Source of the DNA: an uncultured Flavobacteriales bacterium
GTDB lineage: Bacteria; Bacteroidota; Bacteroidia; Flavobacteriales_D; Crocinitomicaceae
Reading direction: 5' to 3'
NCBI GenBank assembly: GCA_937876195.1
Contig: CALEIK010000025.1
Location: forward strand, 1 to 64,000
Length of the DNA stretch: 64,000 nt
Positions within the stretch are counted from its first letter, which is position 1, and each line of letters begins with the position of its first letter. Position numbers and translations under genes: made by a program. Below, one piece after another: positions 44,812 through 53,515 of this stretch. Under the pieces are notes generated by a model. The model saw only the letters and a list, made by a program, of their open reading frames with translations, had not been told where the DNA came from and did not search any database.

Positions 44812-44850
44812 ACAAAAAAGCCCTTCACCAATGGTTTAGGGCTTCTTTGT
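44812..44850 (-). terminator. Hairpin terminator/attenuator between clpP and clpX
   Basis: Two 13-base arms (44812-44824 and 44838-44850) match at 12 of 13 positions and are followed by a T run on the minus strand, 14 bases after the clpP stop and 14 before the clpX ATG. Partial readthrough would set the clpX:clpP ratio. Confidence 0.75.
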
Positions 44851-44864
44851 GTTACAAAAGTAAA

Positions 44865-45533
44865 CTATTTAGGGTTACGAAGCAAAACTTCGTCTACCAT
44901 TCCGTAATCTTTAGCTTCTCCTGAAGTCATCCAGTAATCTCTGTCAGAATCTGCCCAAACTTTTTCGTAATCTTGTTTTGTGTGATTTGCAATAATATCG
45001 TACAATTCTTTTTTCAATTTTTGAATTTCACGCGCAGTAATTTCGATGTCGGATGCTTGTCCTTGCGCCCCACCTAATGGTTGGTGAATCATCACACGTG
45101 AATGTTTTAGTGCAGAACGTTTTCCGTCTGCTCCAGCGCACAACAACACAGCTCCCATGGAAGCAGCCATTCCTGTACAAATCGTTGCAACATCTGGATT
45201 AATGTATTGCATCGTATCGTAGATCCCTAGTCCTGCATAAACAGAACCTCCAGGTGAATTCAAATAAATTTGAATGTCCTTTTTGTTATCCACTGATTCC
45301 AAAAACAATAATTGCGCATTGATGATGTTCGCTACATAATCGTTGATACCTGTTCCTAGAAAGATAATTCGGTCCATCATCAAACGCGAAAAAACGTCCA
45401 TTTGCGTCATGTTCATTTGACGCTCTTCAATAATATAAGGTGTTATCGAAGATTCAATATAGCTATCCACATGCATGCTGTTAAGCCCCATATGCTTTGT
45501 GGCGTATTTTTTAAATTCGTTGTTATCAAACAT
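44865..45533 (-). CDS. clpP: ATP-dependent Clp protease proteolytic subunit
   Basis: A 222-residue serine protease subunit forming the tetradecameric barrel with ClpX. The catalytic Ser125 is in GMAASMGA and His150 in RVMIHQPLGG; the substrate-strand LNSPGGSVYAGLGIYD motif is intact. The start is put at 45533 (MFDNNEFKK), because the 20 extra residues of a longer reading are hydrophobic and unlike ClpP. It is followed by a hairpin and then clpX. Confidence 0.97.
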   Translation of the reverse strand: MFDNNEFKKYATKHMGLNSMHVDSYIESSITPYIIEERQMNMTQMDVFSRLMMDRIIFLGTGINDYVANIINAQLLFLESVDNKKDIQIYLNSPGGSVYAGLGIYDTMQYINPDVATICTGMAASMGAVLLCAGADGKRSALKHSRVMIHQPLGGAQGQASDIEITAREIQKLKKELYDIIANHTKQDYEKVWADSDRDYWMTSGEAKDYGMVDEVLLRNPK

Positions 45534-45657
45534 ACTAAAGTTGTGTTTCGTTGTTATGAACGTTAAAGATAAAAGCAAAGTTGGGATTGACAATCAAAAA
45601 AAAACTAAAATTGGTTAAATAGCTATGCAAATAGTTGTTTGTATATTTACCTCACGC

Positions 45658-46569
45658 ATGATTCCAACAAATATAAAAGAGCAACGGGTTTTAATTTCAG
45701 TACTCAACTGGGGTATGGGTCATGTATCGCGCTCAATTGGTTTGATTCATCAGTTAATTGTGCAGAACAACACCATTATTATCGCATGTGATGTAAGTCA
45801 ACAAGAAATTTTCCAACAGTATTTCAACGATATCGAATACATTGAGCATAAAGGCTACCCGTTTAAGTTTAGTGGAGGGGGAAATTTTGGATGGGATTTA
45901 ATGAGACGATTTTCACCACTGTACAGGCATGTGACCGCTGAATCTGCCTCTGTGGATAGTTACGTTGGGAAATATAACATTGACTTAGTTTTATCCGATC
46001 ATCGCTATGGTTTTCGATCAACAAAGGTTCCTTCTGTTTTCATGACGCATCAAGTGAATCTTCCCTTAAAATGGTATACTTTCTTGGCGGGATCAATGCA
46101 CAACAAGTGGTTAAAACAGTTTGACTTTATTTGGGTGTTTGATGTTGAAGATAACCGATTGGCTGGCAAGTTGAGTGCCATTGGTAGGTTGAAAAATGCG
46201 CATTACATTGGATGGTACTCGCGCTTTTCAACGTATTCAGGTGACCATGAAAAAATCCACACTTACACTTTGGTGGTCAGTGGACCAGTGGTTTATGGAC
46301 AACAATTGGTGGATGAAGTCACGAAAGATTGGGACATGAACAAGGAATTGGTTGTTTTGTGTGATGGTTCAATCAACGTTCCTGCGGCATTTAGAAAAAT
46401 CTCAGGTGATTGGAAACAACAGGATCAAATTCTACTGCAGACACAGCATGTAATTTCCCGTTCGGGTTATTCTACACTTATGGATCTAGGTCAATTAAAA
46501 TGTGATGCAACATTGATTCCCACGTCAGGACAGGCGGAGCAGGAATATTTGGCAGCAATTAATAAATAA
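45658..46569 (+). CDS. Glycosyltransferase-like protein (GT28/UDP-GlcNAc-transferase fold)
   Basis: A 303-residue protein beginning with a Rossmann-type strand, RVLISVLNWGMGHVSRSIGL, typical of GT-B glycosyltransferases of the MurG/GT28 group, and ending with ISRSGYSTLMDLGQLK and PTSGQAEQEYLA, which match their UDP-sugar-binding C-terminal domain. No transmembrane segment is seen. The acceptor is unknown. ATG 45658 follows a near-consensus -7 box (TATATTTA at 45642); an in-frame ATG at 45625 is an alternative. It ends 11 bases inside the convergent lamin-tail gene. Confidence 0.8.
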   Translation: MIPTNIKEQRVLISVLNWGMGHVSRSIGLIHQLIVQNNTIIIACDVSQQEIFQQYFNDIEYIEHKGYPFKFSGGGNFGWDLMRRFSPLYRHVTAESASVDSYVGKYNIDLVLSDHRYGFRSTKVPSVFMTHQVNLPLKWYTFLAGSMHNKWLKQFDFIWVFDVEDNRLAGKLSAIGRLKNAHYIGWYSRFSTYSGDHEKIHTYTLVVSGPVVYGQQLVDEVTKDWDMNKELVVLCDGSINVPAAFRKISGDWKQQDQILLQTQHVISRSGYSTLMDLGQLKCDATLIPTSGQAEQEYLAAINK

Positions 46570-48568
46570 CAATCCTTTGAACGATTCCTGATTGAAGCTC
46601 GCGAATCAGAAAAACACCTTTCTGAGCAAATGGAATTTGCGTTTTTTCTATCGAACTTAACACCAATTGACCTTGTAAATTATACACTTCAACGTCAAAC
46701 GCAGAGCTCAGTACGATATGCATTGTTGAGGAATTGTAATACGCGTAATTCAGCTCTACCTCTAGTGCAATCGTGGCGTGATTACGAATGGTTCCGTCAA
46801 TATCAACAGCTTTTAAGTTGTAGTAATTGATGCCTGGTGCTGGAGTTGGGTGAATCATTCTATAGTCTTGTTTGAACTGAGAGTTACCTGCGGCATTTAC
46901 TTTTCCGATTTTATTGAAATCTAATTTATTCGTAGCATGGTAGATAACGAAATGTGAGAAATTGTACTCACTAAGTGTCGACCAATACAGGTAAGATTGG
47001 TTGTGCTGTATTTCTCCGGTGAAAGAATATAAATCAACGGGCAGTACAACAGGAGTCAAATTACAATCATCATCTCCATAAATCAGCGGACTACCGCCAT
47101 TGGAGTCATAGGAAACATATACCCCGTCAGAATTTGCATAATTGTTCGAATCGAAATTGTAATCAATATCAAAAACATCGCTGGAAGTGGTTGTTATTGT
47201 AGTGTTTAAGTACCTCATTCCGCTACTGCTATTTACAAAATTTCCACTGGTATTCCAATTTGGATCATCTTGAAAGATGACGTATATCGGACCTGAACCA
47301 CATAAGCCTGTCCAGTCTAATGCTTCTTCGCAGATATCAGTATAGGCCATCATCCAACTCGCGTTTGCTGGAATTGTAGATCCAACAGCATCTATAAAGA
47401 GACCAGGACATCCTGCTGCGGTATTCAAATTATTTATTGCTGTAGTGTTATTCACTAGTACATCCGTGTAATTTGTATTGCCACTCGGTGGTGCGTTACT
47501 GCCGTATTCAAAGTTGAAGTCCGCGGCATTCACATCGAAAGAGTAATCTCCCGAATTACCAAAAACGATTTCATTAAAACCTTCTGAACATGTTGGGTTA
47601 CATGAGTTTATGATGACAGACGTCATGTGTGGTGGTGTGCAACTTCCAGTGAGTGTAATAGTAATATCACTGCCATTGTCTGCAGAAGTTACAGCTGGGT
47701 CACTAGAAGTAACACGTATTCTATATCCGCTTCCTGAAGGCGTTCCAGGCGGAATGGTAAAGTTAATGGTCTCACTATTATTGGTAGATGCTATAGAACC
47801 AATCACAATTGGTGCTGCAAAGCTTCCTGAGGCATCAGATAACTGAACTGTATAGACATTTCCAGGCTGAAATACATCTGTACTTGTAATGTCTGCACTG
47901 CCAGCGTCTCCGGTAGTGCAATCGATTGAATAATTAAGGCTAGACACATTGTCTATTGTAATTGTATTTGTCACTGGCGTTCCGCAGACACCGCAATTAC
48001 TCGTGTGACTACCTAGCGTTGCGCCAGAAGTACCTACAGAGGTCCAGTTTCCAGGGGTAAAAGTAGTGAAACTTGCAGCGCCACTGCCTGAAGGGTCTGT
48101 TGTCACTCCAGTACAATAATCAACATTTCTGGTAAACCCATCATCTGCTGTTCCACCTCCAACACCAGTCCATTCTGTACCAGGGTCGTCTCCAATGTTT
48201 CCAAACAAGTCTAGAAGGGTGGTGCCGTTGTAAAGTCCAACGGCGTCATCACCATTGAATGAAAGCCCACCGTTAGTTTGATCTGCTGATCCAGCTTGTG
48301 TTGCGGCTGAGTTACAAACTACAAAAGTACCGCACGAAGGAATTGAGCCAGAAAGATTAATGGTACCGCCTACAGCGGAGTTACCATTGAAATACAGCTT
48401 AATATTATATCCTGTGAGGTCGATGGCACCCCCGGTAGTGTTATATATTTCTATACACTTATCATTACCACTTCCTTCCAAATATTCAGAAATGATCAGC
48501 TGTGCTGATGAGTAATTGCAGATAAAAAATAATGCACTAAACAGAATAGATTTTATTGACGTAACCAT
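46559..48568 (-). CDS. Secreted lamin-tail-domain protein with T9SS sorting region
   Basis: A 669-residue extracellular protein with a signal peptide (about 1-22). Residues about 23-190 form a lamin-tail (LTD) domain (LIISEYLEGSGNDKCIEIYN... GGTINLSGSIPSCGTFVVCN... DDAVGLYNG), often found on secreted nucleases and adhesins. The middle contains Ser/Thr-rich beta-sandwich segments. The region from about 500 (VVLPVDLYSFTGEI) through LYWSTLSEYNFSHFVIYHA to a C-terminal sorting-like end is the usual T9SS cargo architecture. No catalytic domain was found, so it may be an adhesin. A -33/-7 promoter lies upstream. Confidence 0.88.
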   Translation of the reverse strand: MVTSIKSILFSALFFICNYSSAQLIISEYLEGSGNDKCIEIYNTTGGAIDLTGYNIKLYFNGNSAVGGTINLSGSIPSCGTFVVCNSAATQAGSADQTNGGLSFNGDDAVGLYNGTTLLDLFGNIGDDPGTEWTGVGGGTADDGFTRNVDYCTGVTTDPSGSGAASFTTFTPGNWTSVGTSGATLGSHTSNCGVCGTPVTNTITIDNVSSLNYSIDCTTGDAGSADITSTDVFQPGNVYTVQLSDASGSFAAPIVIGSIASTNNSETINFTIPPGTPSGSGYRIRVTSSDPAVTSADNGSDITITLTGSCTPPHMTSVIINSCNPTCSEGFNEIVFGNSGDYSFDVNAADFNFEYGSNAPPSGNTNYTDVLVNNTTAINNLNTAAGCPGLFIDAVGSTIPANASWMMAYTDICEEALDWTGLCGSGPIYVIFQDDPNWNTSGNFVNSSSGMRYLNTTITTTSSDVFDIDYNFDSNNYANSDGVYVSYDSNGGSPLIYGDDDCNLTPVVLPVDLYSFTGEIQHNQSYLYWSTLSEYNFSHFVIYHATNKLDFNKIGKVNAAGNSQFKQDYRMIHPTPAPGINYYNLKAVDIDGTIRNHATIALEVELNYAYYNSSTMHIVLSSAFDVEVYNLQGQLVLSSIEKTQIPFAQKGVFLIRELQSGIVQRIVIY

Positions 48569-48591
48569 TATCTTATTTGAAATGTTCTACT

Positions 48592-48623
48592 CAAATGTAT
48601 CACAGAAACAAACAGCATACAAA
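48592..48623 (-). promoter_or_regulatory. Consensus-like promoter for the lamin-tail gene
   Basis: On the minus strand TTTG (48623-48620), a 20-base spacer, and TACATTTG (48599-48592) resemble the -33/-7 promoter of Bacteroidota, 23 bases before the start. Confidence 0.7.
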
Positions 48624-48777
48624 TCTGAAAGACGTTAGTTTTGCACACGAAAATAGCGCTATACCAATGTTTCCGAAATATTAATTAAAAATCCAAGAGG
48701 TAAATCCGTTTAGTACTAAGAAGTTGTTTTTTGGAGTTATGAACAATTCCATTTTTGGTAATGAAATAATAACATAA

Positions 48778-48812
48778 AAAAAGTCCGTACACCTAGTGCA
48801 CGGACTTTTTAA
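48778..48812 (-). terminator. Intrinsic terminator of the OmpA/TPR gene
   Basis: A perfect 11-bp stem (48778-48788 with 48800-48810) flanked by A/T runs lies 21 bases after the stop codon of the OmpA/TPR lipoprotein. Confidence 0.88.
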
Positions 48813-48832
48813 GAAATAGAAATATTTATATC

Positions 48833-50533
48833 TTATTTCACTAAAGCAGTGAAAGAAGCATTCTCAAAGTATTTTACAAACTCACGATCTCTAGCTGCTT
48901 TTGCTTTTAAAGAAGCATCTTTAGAGAAAGCTGTTGTTAAGTTACCTACAATTCCTTGTAAGTCATCTTGACGTGCAGCTGCTACAGCTTTTAGGTAAGC
49001 ACCTTCAGCAGAATCAGCATCATCAGAACCATCAACAATCGCGTTAACAGAAGCAGGAGCTCCGTTCAACATTTCAGCTAATGCTTTGTTAAATGAAGCA
49101 TCTGAACCTAAGTTAGAAACTGCATCGCTGTAGTCACCATCTAAAATGTTCAAGATTCCTTTGTTGTAACTAACTTCAGATCCAGCACCACTTGCTTGAC
49201 CTAACAATTCCATTGACTTAGTTCTGTCACCTTCAACACCAGCGATAGCACCTAAGTTGTTTTTAGAAACTGGGTTGTCTTGAATTCCATTTGCTTTTTC
49301 AAATTGAGACTTAGCTTCAGACATTTTGTTTTGCATGTACAATACTGCACCAACATTGTTTGAAGTTCTGTAATCTTCTGGGAATCTAGTCTCAGCGATT
49401 TTGTAAATTCTCAATTGTTCATTCAAATCTGTAGATAAAGCTGCAGTAAACAACAATTCTTCAAGATTCAACGTGTCTGGGTTAGAAACGGATAATGCTT
49501 TTAACTCTTCATCTGAGTATCCTGTTTTATCATAAACGATAACTAGTTCAGCACGACGTAAAGCTGGGAAGATGTTTTTATCTAGGTAAGTAAAAGTTTT
49601 ACCCATGTCTCTCATTGCTTGCTCACGCTCTGCAGAACCTGCAATTGTTTCAAGAACACGAAGAACCAGGTTCTTGTCATCTTCATTCATTTCTGTATCT
49701 GCAGTCAACATTGCTTTGAAACCAGTGTAATCTTCACCACTTCCAGTTTGGTTATAAACCTCTCCAGATGCAGCTTCATTTTTAGCCGATTTAGCAACTT
49801 TCATTCCTGCTTCAGTTCCAGTTTTTGCTCTGTCAGTAGATAACGTGTTGTTTTTATCTTCCTCACCCTCTGGAGAAGCAAATCCAGTTACGTTAATCGA
49901 TTTAATTGCAATTTTAGGGTTGCTTTGAGCGCCTTCCAAAAATGCTTGGTATGCTTTGATGTCTTCATCTCTCATTTCAGAAGACTTCACTTCAGAGCGA
50001 CCTTTATCATAGTTAATTTGTGCACCAAATGTTTCTTCAGTAACTCTTCTGAATTCATCTTTTGCAATAATTACTTTGAAATCTTTGTGCACCAAGTAAG
50101 GAGTAATGATCGTTGCATCAGCAATTTTCGTTTTCTCTAATTGGTCTTTTTCTTTCGTACCTTTTAAAACTCTTCCTTCTACAAATAGACCAGAAGCTTC
50201 CATTGAAGGGTTATAAGCCACAACATCAGTGTATGTTACACTTCCTCCAGGCTTGTATTGAATAACATTTCCGTTACCAGTTGCTTTTTCGCCTTGAACA
50301 GTTATGGATTTAAGTGCAACGTCTCCGACAGAAGGATTAATCTCAACGATAGCTTTCTTGTTTAATGATTTCTCAGGAAAAGTAATGTCTACTTTTACTC
50401 GAACAGAGTCTCCGTGCATCTCTAATGGATCTGGAGTTACTGCATAGTCAACGTCTTTCAAGAGTTGACATCCTGTAGCCAATGTTCCTGTTATGGCTAT
50501 AAGTGCTAAAACTTTCATGTTATTCTTTTTCAT
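48833..50533 (-). CDS. OmpA-like/TPR lipoprotein
   Basis: A 566-residue lipoprotein (lipobox LATGC, Cys22). After an N-terminal beta-region, an OmpA-like peptidoglycan-binding segment is seen around AQINYDKGRSEV and NVTGFASPEGEEDKNNTLSTDRA (about 170-340, with an inserted stretch). It is followed by TPR-like repeats (about 370-560: YRTSNNVGAVLYMQNKMSEAKSQFEKA and similar). The OmpA-like domain is thus internal instead of at the C-terminus. It is probably a periplasm-facing outer-membrane lipoprotein linking membrane and cell wall. Function not known. Confidence 0.82.
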   Translation of the reverse strand: MKKNNMKVLALIAITGTLATGCQLLKDVDYAVTPDPLEMHGDSVRVKVDITFPEKSLNKKAIVEINPSVGDVALKSITVQGEKATGNGNVIQYKPGGSVTYTDVVAYNPSMEASGLFVEGRVLKGTKEKDQLEKTKIADATIITPYLVHKDFKVIIAKDEFRRVTEETFGAQINYDKGRSEVKSSEMRDEDIKAYQAFLEGAQSNPKIAIKSINVTGFASPEGEEDKNNTLSTDRAKTGTEAGMKVAKSAKNEAASGEVYNQTGSGEDYTGFKAMLTADTEMNEDDKNLVLRVLETIAGSAEREQAMRDMGKTFTYLDKNIFPALRRAELVIVYDKTGYSDEELKALSVSNPDTLNLEELLFTAALSTDLNEQLRIYKIAETRFPEDYRTSNNVGAVLYMQNKMSEAKSQFEKANGIQDNPVSKNNLGAIAGVEGDRTKSMELLGQASGAGSEVSYNKGILNILDGDYSDAVSNLGSDASFNKALAEMLNGAPASVNAIVDGSDDADSAEGAYLKAVAAARQDDLQGIVGNLTTAFSKDASLKAKAARDREFVKYFENASFTALVK

Positions 50534-50627
50534 AGGATGTTTTAAATAAATTCTATTTCAGGTTTGTGATGCAATAATACTAAAAAAATGTATAATAAAT
50601 GAAATTACAATGATTTAATCTAAGTAA

Positions 50628-51134
50628 CTAGATCAAAAGTGAGGTCACTGATATTTTGGAAGCGTCCTTACATACTTTAATTTTTTCCTCTAGACATTCA
50701 CTTGTTATTGGGGCAATGTACTCGCAGACAACGTCTTTTAAAGGTAGTAAAACAAATTTTCGCTGCGAATAGTGCGGATGAGGTACTTCTAGATCTGGAA
50801 GTTGGATGATTTCATCGTTAAAAAAAATAATGTCAATATCAATCTCTCGGGAAGTATAGCCATGGCGGGTTTTAGAGGTACGACCTAGTTTCCTTTCTAT
50901 GGCTTGTGTTTCACGAAGAATATCTAGGGCGGAATGGTGGGTTTTTAGCAATAGACAAAGATTCAAAAAATCAACTTCTGCTTGAAAACCGACGGATTCT
51001 GATTCGTAGATGGGTGAGATTTTTTGTACTTCACCAAGGTTTTCTGAAATTTCATTCACCGCCCTTTTTAAATAATCAAGACGATTTTCAATATTGCTGC
51101 CCAAGCTTAATACAACCTCATTTAATTTTTCCAT
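50628..51134 (-). CDS. folK: 2-amino-4-hydroxy-6-hydroxymethyldihydropteridine pyrophosphokinase
   Basis: A 168-residue folate-pathway kinase that pyrophosphorylates hydroxymethyl-dihydropterin. Conserved parts are LSLGSNIENRLDYLKRAV, YESESVGF, and SREIDIDIIFFND followed by LEVPHPHYSQRKFVLLPL. It is the last gene of the mutY-ssb-gldE-gldD-folK run, overlapping gldD by 13 bases. There is no functional link to gliding; the order probably reflects translational packing. Confidence 0.97.
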   Translation of the reverse strand: MEKLNEVVLSLGSNIENRLDYLKRAVNEISENLGEVQKISPIYESESVGFQAEVDFLNLCLLLKTHHSALDILRETQAIERKLGRTSKTRHGYTSREIDIDIIFFNDEIIQLPDLEVPHPHYSQRKFVLLPLKDVVCEYIAPITSECLEEKIKVCKDASKISVTSLLI

Positions 51135-51703
51135 TCAAACGTTTCAATTAAATGCTCTAAATCCACTTTCAAATAATCAAGTGAAGGTCGGATAGAGTCA
51201 TAATTGGGCTTTGAGTTGAAATAGACTACACCACTGACGAATTTGGACACTGAATCCGTTAAATAAAATTGAAACGGTGAAGCAACATCTCCCTTTAATT
51301 CGAACAATGTGCAATAGACTTTCTTTTCAGGAAGAATGAATTGCTTGTCTTCGATTGCAGTAGCTTTGATTTTGTGTTCATCTACCTTGTCATTTGCGTA
51401 GTTGACGTATACCGAGAGCGGTTCTTCCATATCAATATAGGACATGTGAATCACGCCATTTAACTTTCCTAAGTTGATGTCTTTGTGGCAGGTTGGACCA
51501 TGTTCATCAGAAATTTGCTTTACACTATAGCTGTCAGCCACTTGGAGTTGATAAGGGCAGTTATCATCATAGGCCGTATAGCTGTGGTCAGGAAGCTCTA
51601 ATCGCAAGTAGGAAGGCGGTTTAGGAATGTTTAACTCTTCTTTACATCCTACAAACACCACTACAATACCAATAATCCCCAACCAAAACCTCATTCTATT
51701 CAT
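51122..51703 (-). CDS. gldD: Gliding motility lipoprotein GldD
   Basis: A 193-residue lipoprotein (lipobox VFVGC, Cys20) required for gliding in Flavobacterium. The mature start IPKPPSYLRLELPDHSY is the GldD hallmark, followed by CPYQLQVADSY and CHKDINLGKLNGVIHMSY. Biochemical role unknown. It overlaps gldE by 8 bases and folK by 13, so it is translated as part of the mutY-ssb-gldE-gldD-folK run. Confidence 0.94.
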   Translation of the reverse strand: MNRMRFWLGIIGIVVVFVGCKEELNIPKPPSYLRLELPDHSYTAYDDNCPYQLQVADSYSVKQISDEHGPTCHKDINLGKLNGVIHMSYIDMEEPLSVYVNYANDKVDEHKIKATAIEDKQFILPEKKVYCTLFELKGDVASPFQFYLTDSVSKFVSGVVYFNSKPNYDSIRPSLDYLKVDLEHLIETFEWKN

Positions 51704-53027
51704 TTATTTGAATGGCTTTCACCATTTTAATTCGCTTTTTATCACTGGACTCAACAACAAGTTTAATTTTCCCTACAAGAATGAACTCATTGTTTTTTAG
51801 GATTCGACCTGCTCGTTCGACAATAAAGCCACCCAAGGTTTCCGTCATCCTGCTGTCGAGTTCCATTTCTTTTTCATCAATTTCTAGCACTTTACAAAAG
51901 TCAATGATGGTGGTTTTTCCTTCAAACAAATAGGTGTTTTCATCGATTTTCGTGTAAACAATTTCGTCTTCATCAAACTCGTCGGTGATGTCTCCAACAA
52001 TTTCCTCAAGGACGTCCTCCAAGGTGACAATCCCACTTGTCCCACCGTACTCATCAACGACCAATGCGATGTGAACTTTCTTTTCTTGAAATTCCTTCAA
52101 TAAATCGTCGATCTTTTTATTCTCTGGAACGAAAAATGGCTTTCGTATAAACTCCTTCCAATCACGTTTGTCGGAATTGTTTAAGGCAGGAAGTAAATCC
52201 TTAATAAACAGTACACCTTGAATTTTATCAAAATTATCTTCATAGACGGGAATTCTAGAGTGACCGCTGTCCAGGATGATTGCCATGACTTCTTCAAATG
52301 AAGAGCTAAACTCTATGGCATAAACATCAACGCGTGGCTTCATGATTTGTCGCACTTCCGTGTTTCCAAATTTAACGATGCCTTCTAATATTTTGTGATC
52401 CTCTTCGGAAGTATTCGACTCTTTTGTTAACGCCAACGCCTGTTCTAATTCATCCGAAGAAATATTGAATTTGCCTCTTCTAGCGGTTTTTTGGATAAGA
52501 TTGGTGCCGCGTACTAAACCTAATCTCACCCAGGATAGTGGCGGTGTTTTATTCAAATAGTGCAGGGGTATTGCCATCACTAACGAGAATCCCATGGCAT
52601 TTTTGGATGCGTAAATTTTGGGAATTATCTCCCCCAAAAGTAAGAGTACTAACGTGATGAGCACTACTTCGATTAAAAAATTGGCGTCCGCTGGCGCATA
52701 TAATTTAGCAAGTAATTCACTTGAAATGAGGATGATGCCAACATTGACAAAGTTATTGGTAATCAATATTGTGGCGAGTAGACTTTTTGGTCGATCAAGT
52801 AATCCCAACACAAATGTTGCTCTTTTCTGGTCTTGATTTTTCAGTTCCTCTTTGTCGCTTGGACTCAAAGAAAAAAACGCTGCTTCAGAACCTGAAATGA
52901 GTGCTGAACACATTAATAAGATAAACAAAACGATTAGAAAAACTATTTCGGTAGTGCCAAATCCTGCATAAGATGCCCCTTCAAAGGGCAAGAGACTCGG
53001 AGGTTCTGTTAAATTCATGGGATGCAT
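51696..53027 (-). CDS. gldE: Gliding-associated protein GldE (CNNM/CorC-like)
   Basis: A 443-residue inner-membrane protein with a four-helix DUF21/CNNM domain (about 25-190, with SGSEAAFFSLSPSD), a CBS-domain pair (about 215-345, with IMKPRVDVYAI and VDEYGGTSGIVTLEDVLEEIVG), and a C-terminal CorC_HlyC ion/ligand domain. This matches GldE, a gliding partner of GldD, and related magnesium/cobalt transport-type proteins. A start nine bases further in (53018) is equally possible. It starts directly after ssb. Confidence 0.94.
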   Translation of the reverse strand: MHPMNLTEPPSLLPFEGASYAGFGTTEIVFLIVLFILLMCSALISGSEAAFFSLSPSDKEELKNQDQKRATFVLGLLDRPKSLLATILITNNFVNVGIILISSELLAKLYAPADANFLIEVVLITLVLLLLGEIIPKIYASKNAMGFSLVMAIPLHYLNKTPPLSWVRLGLVRGTNLIQKTARRGKFNISSDELEQALALTKESNTSEEDHKILEGIVKFGNTEVRQIMKPRVDVYAIEFSSSFEEVMAIILDSGHSRIPVYEDNFDKIQGVLFIKDLLPALNNSDKRDWKEFIRKPFFVPENKKIDDLLKEFQEKKVHIALVVDEYGGTSGIVTLEDVLEEIVGDITDEFDEDEIVYTKIDENTYLFEGKTTIIDFCKVLEIDEKEMELDSRMTETLGGFIVERAGRILKNNEFILVGKIKLVVESSDKKRIKMVKAIQINE

Positions 53028-53471
53028 TTAAAACGGTAAGTCGTTTTTATCATTATTAATTATATCATCTACTTTAGACGGTTGCTCAGGAGTCCCTTCT
53101 TTTTCATAAGGGGCATTCGGAGCGTCATTTTTTTCGGGTCGTGACAGAATTGTTAATTCATCGGCAACAACTTCTGTGGTATATCTAGTGTTGCCCTCTT
53201 TGTCCTGCCAAGAACGCTTTTTCAACTTTCCTTCTACGTAAACTTTTTGTCCTTTCCGCACATATTTATCGACAACATCTGCTAAGCCTCTCCAAACTAC
53301 AATATCGTGCCAGTCTGTGTTTTCGACTTTTTGTCCAGTAGTTTTATCCGTATAGCTCTCCGAAGTTGCAATCGGAAAATTGGCAACTGTCGTCCCATTT
53401 TCCAAATGTCGAACTTCTGGGTCTTTGCCTAGATTACCGATTAAAATCACCTTATTAACACTTCCTGCCAT
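53028..53471 (-). CDS. ssb: Single-stranded DNA-binding protein
   Basis: A 147-residue OB-fold protein that coats single-stranded DNA. It begins AGSVNKVILIGNLGKDPEVRHLENGTTVANF and has WHDIVVWRGLADVVDKYVRKG, both typical. The C-terminus ends in an acidic DLPF tip used to dock partner proteins. It follows mutY by 44 bases and touches gldE. This mutY-ssb-gldE-gldD order is conserved in Flavobacterium as known from gliding studies. Confidence 0.96.
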   Translation of the reverse strand: MAGSVNKVILIGNLGKDPEVRHLENGTTVANFPIATSESYTDKTTGQKVENTDWHDIVVWRGLADVVDKYVRKGQKVYVEGKLKKRSWQDKEGNTRYTTEVVADELTILSRPEKNDAPNAPYEKEGTPEQPSKVDDIINNDKNDLPF

Positions 53472-53515
53472 AATTTCGTTTAAGTTTCCTAACTATAAAT
53501 GTACAAATTTCTTTT

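Noticed and set aside
44798..44815. Longer ClpX starting at TTG 44815
   Set aside because: Its first codons are inside the terminator hairpin; ATG 44797 gives the standard ClpX N-terminus.
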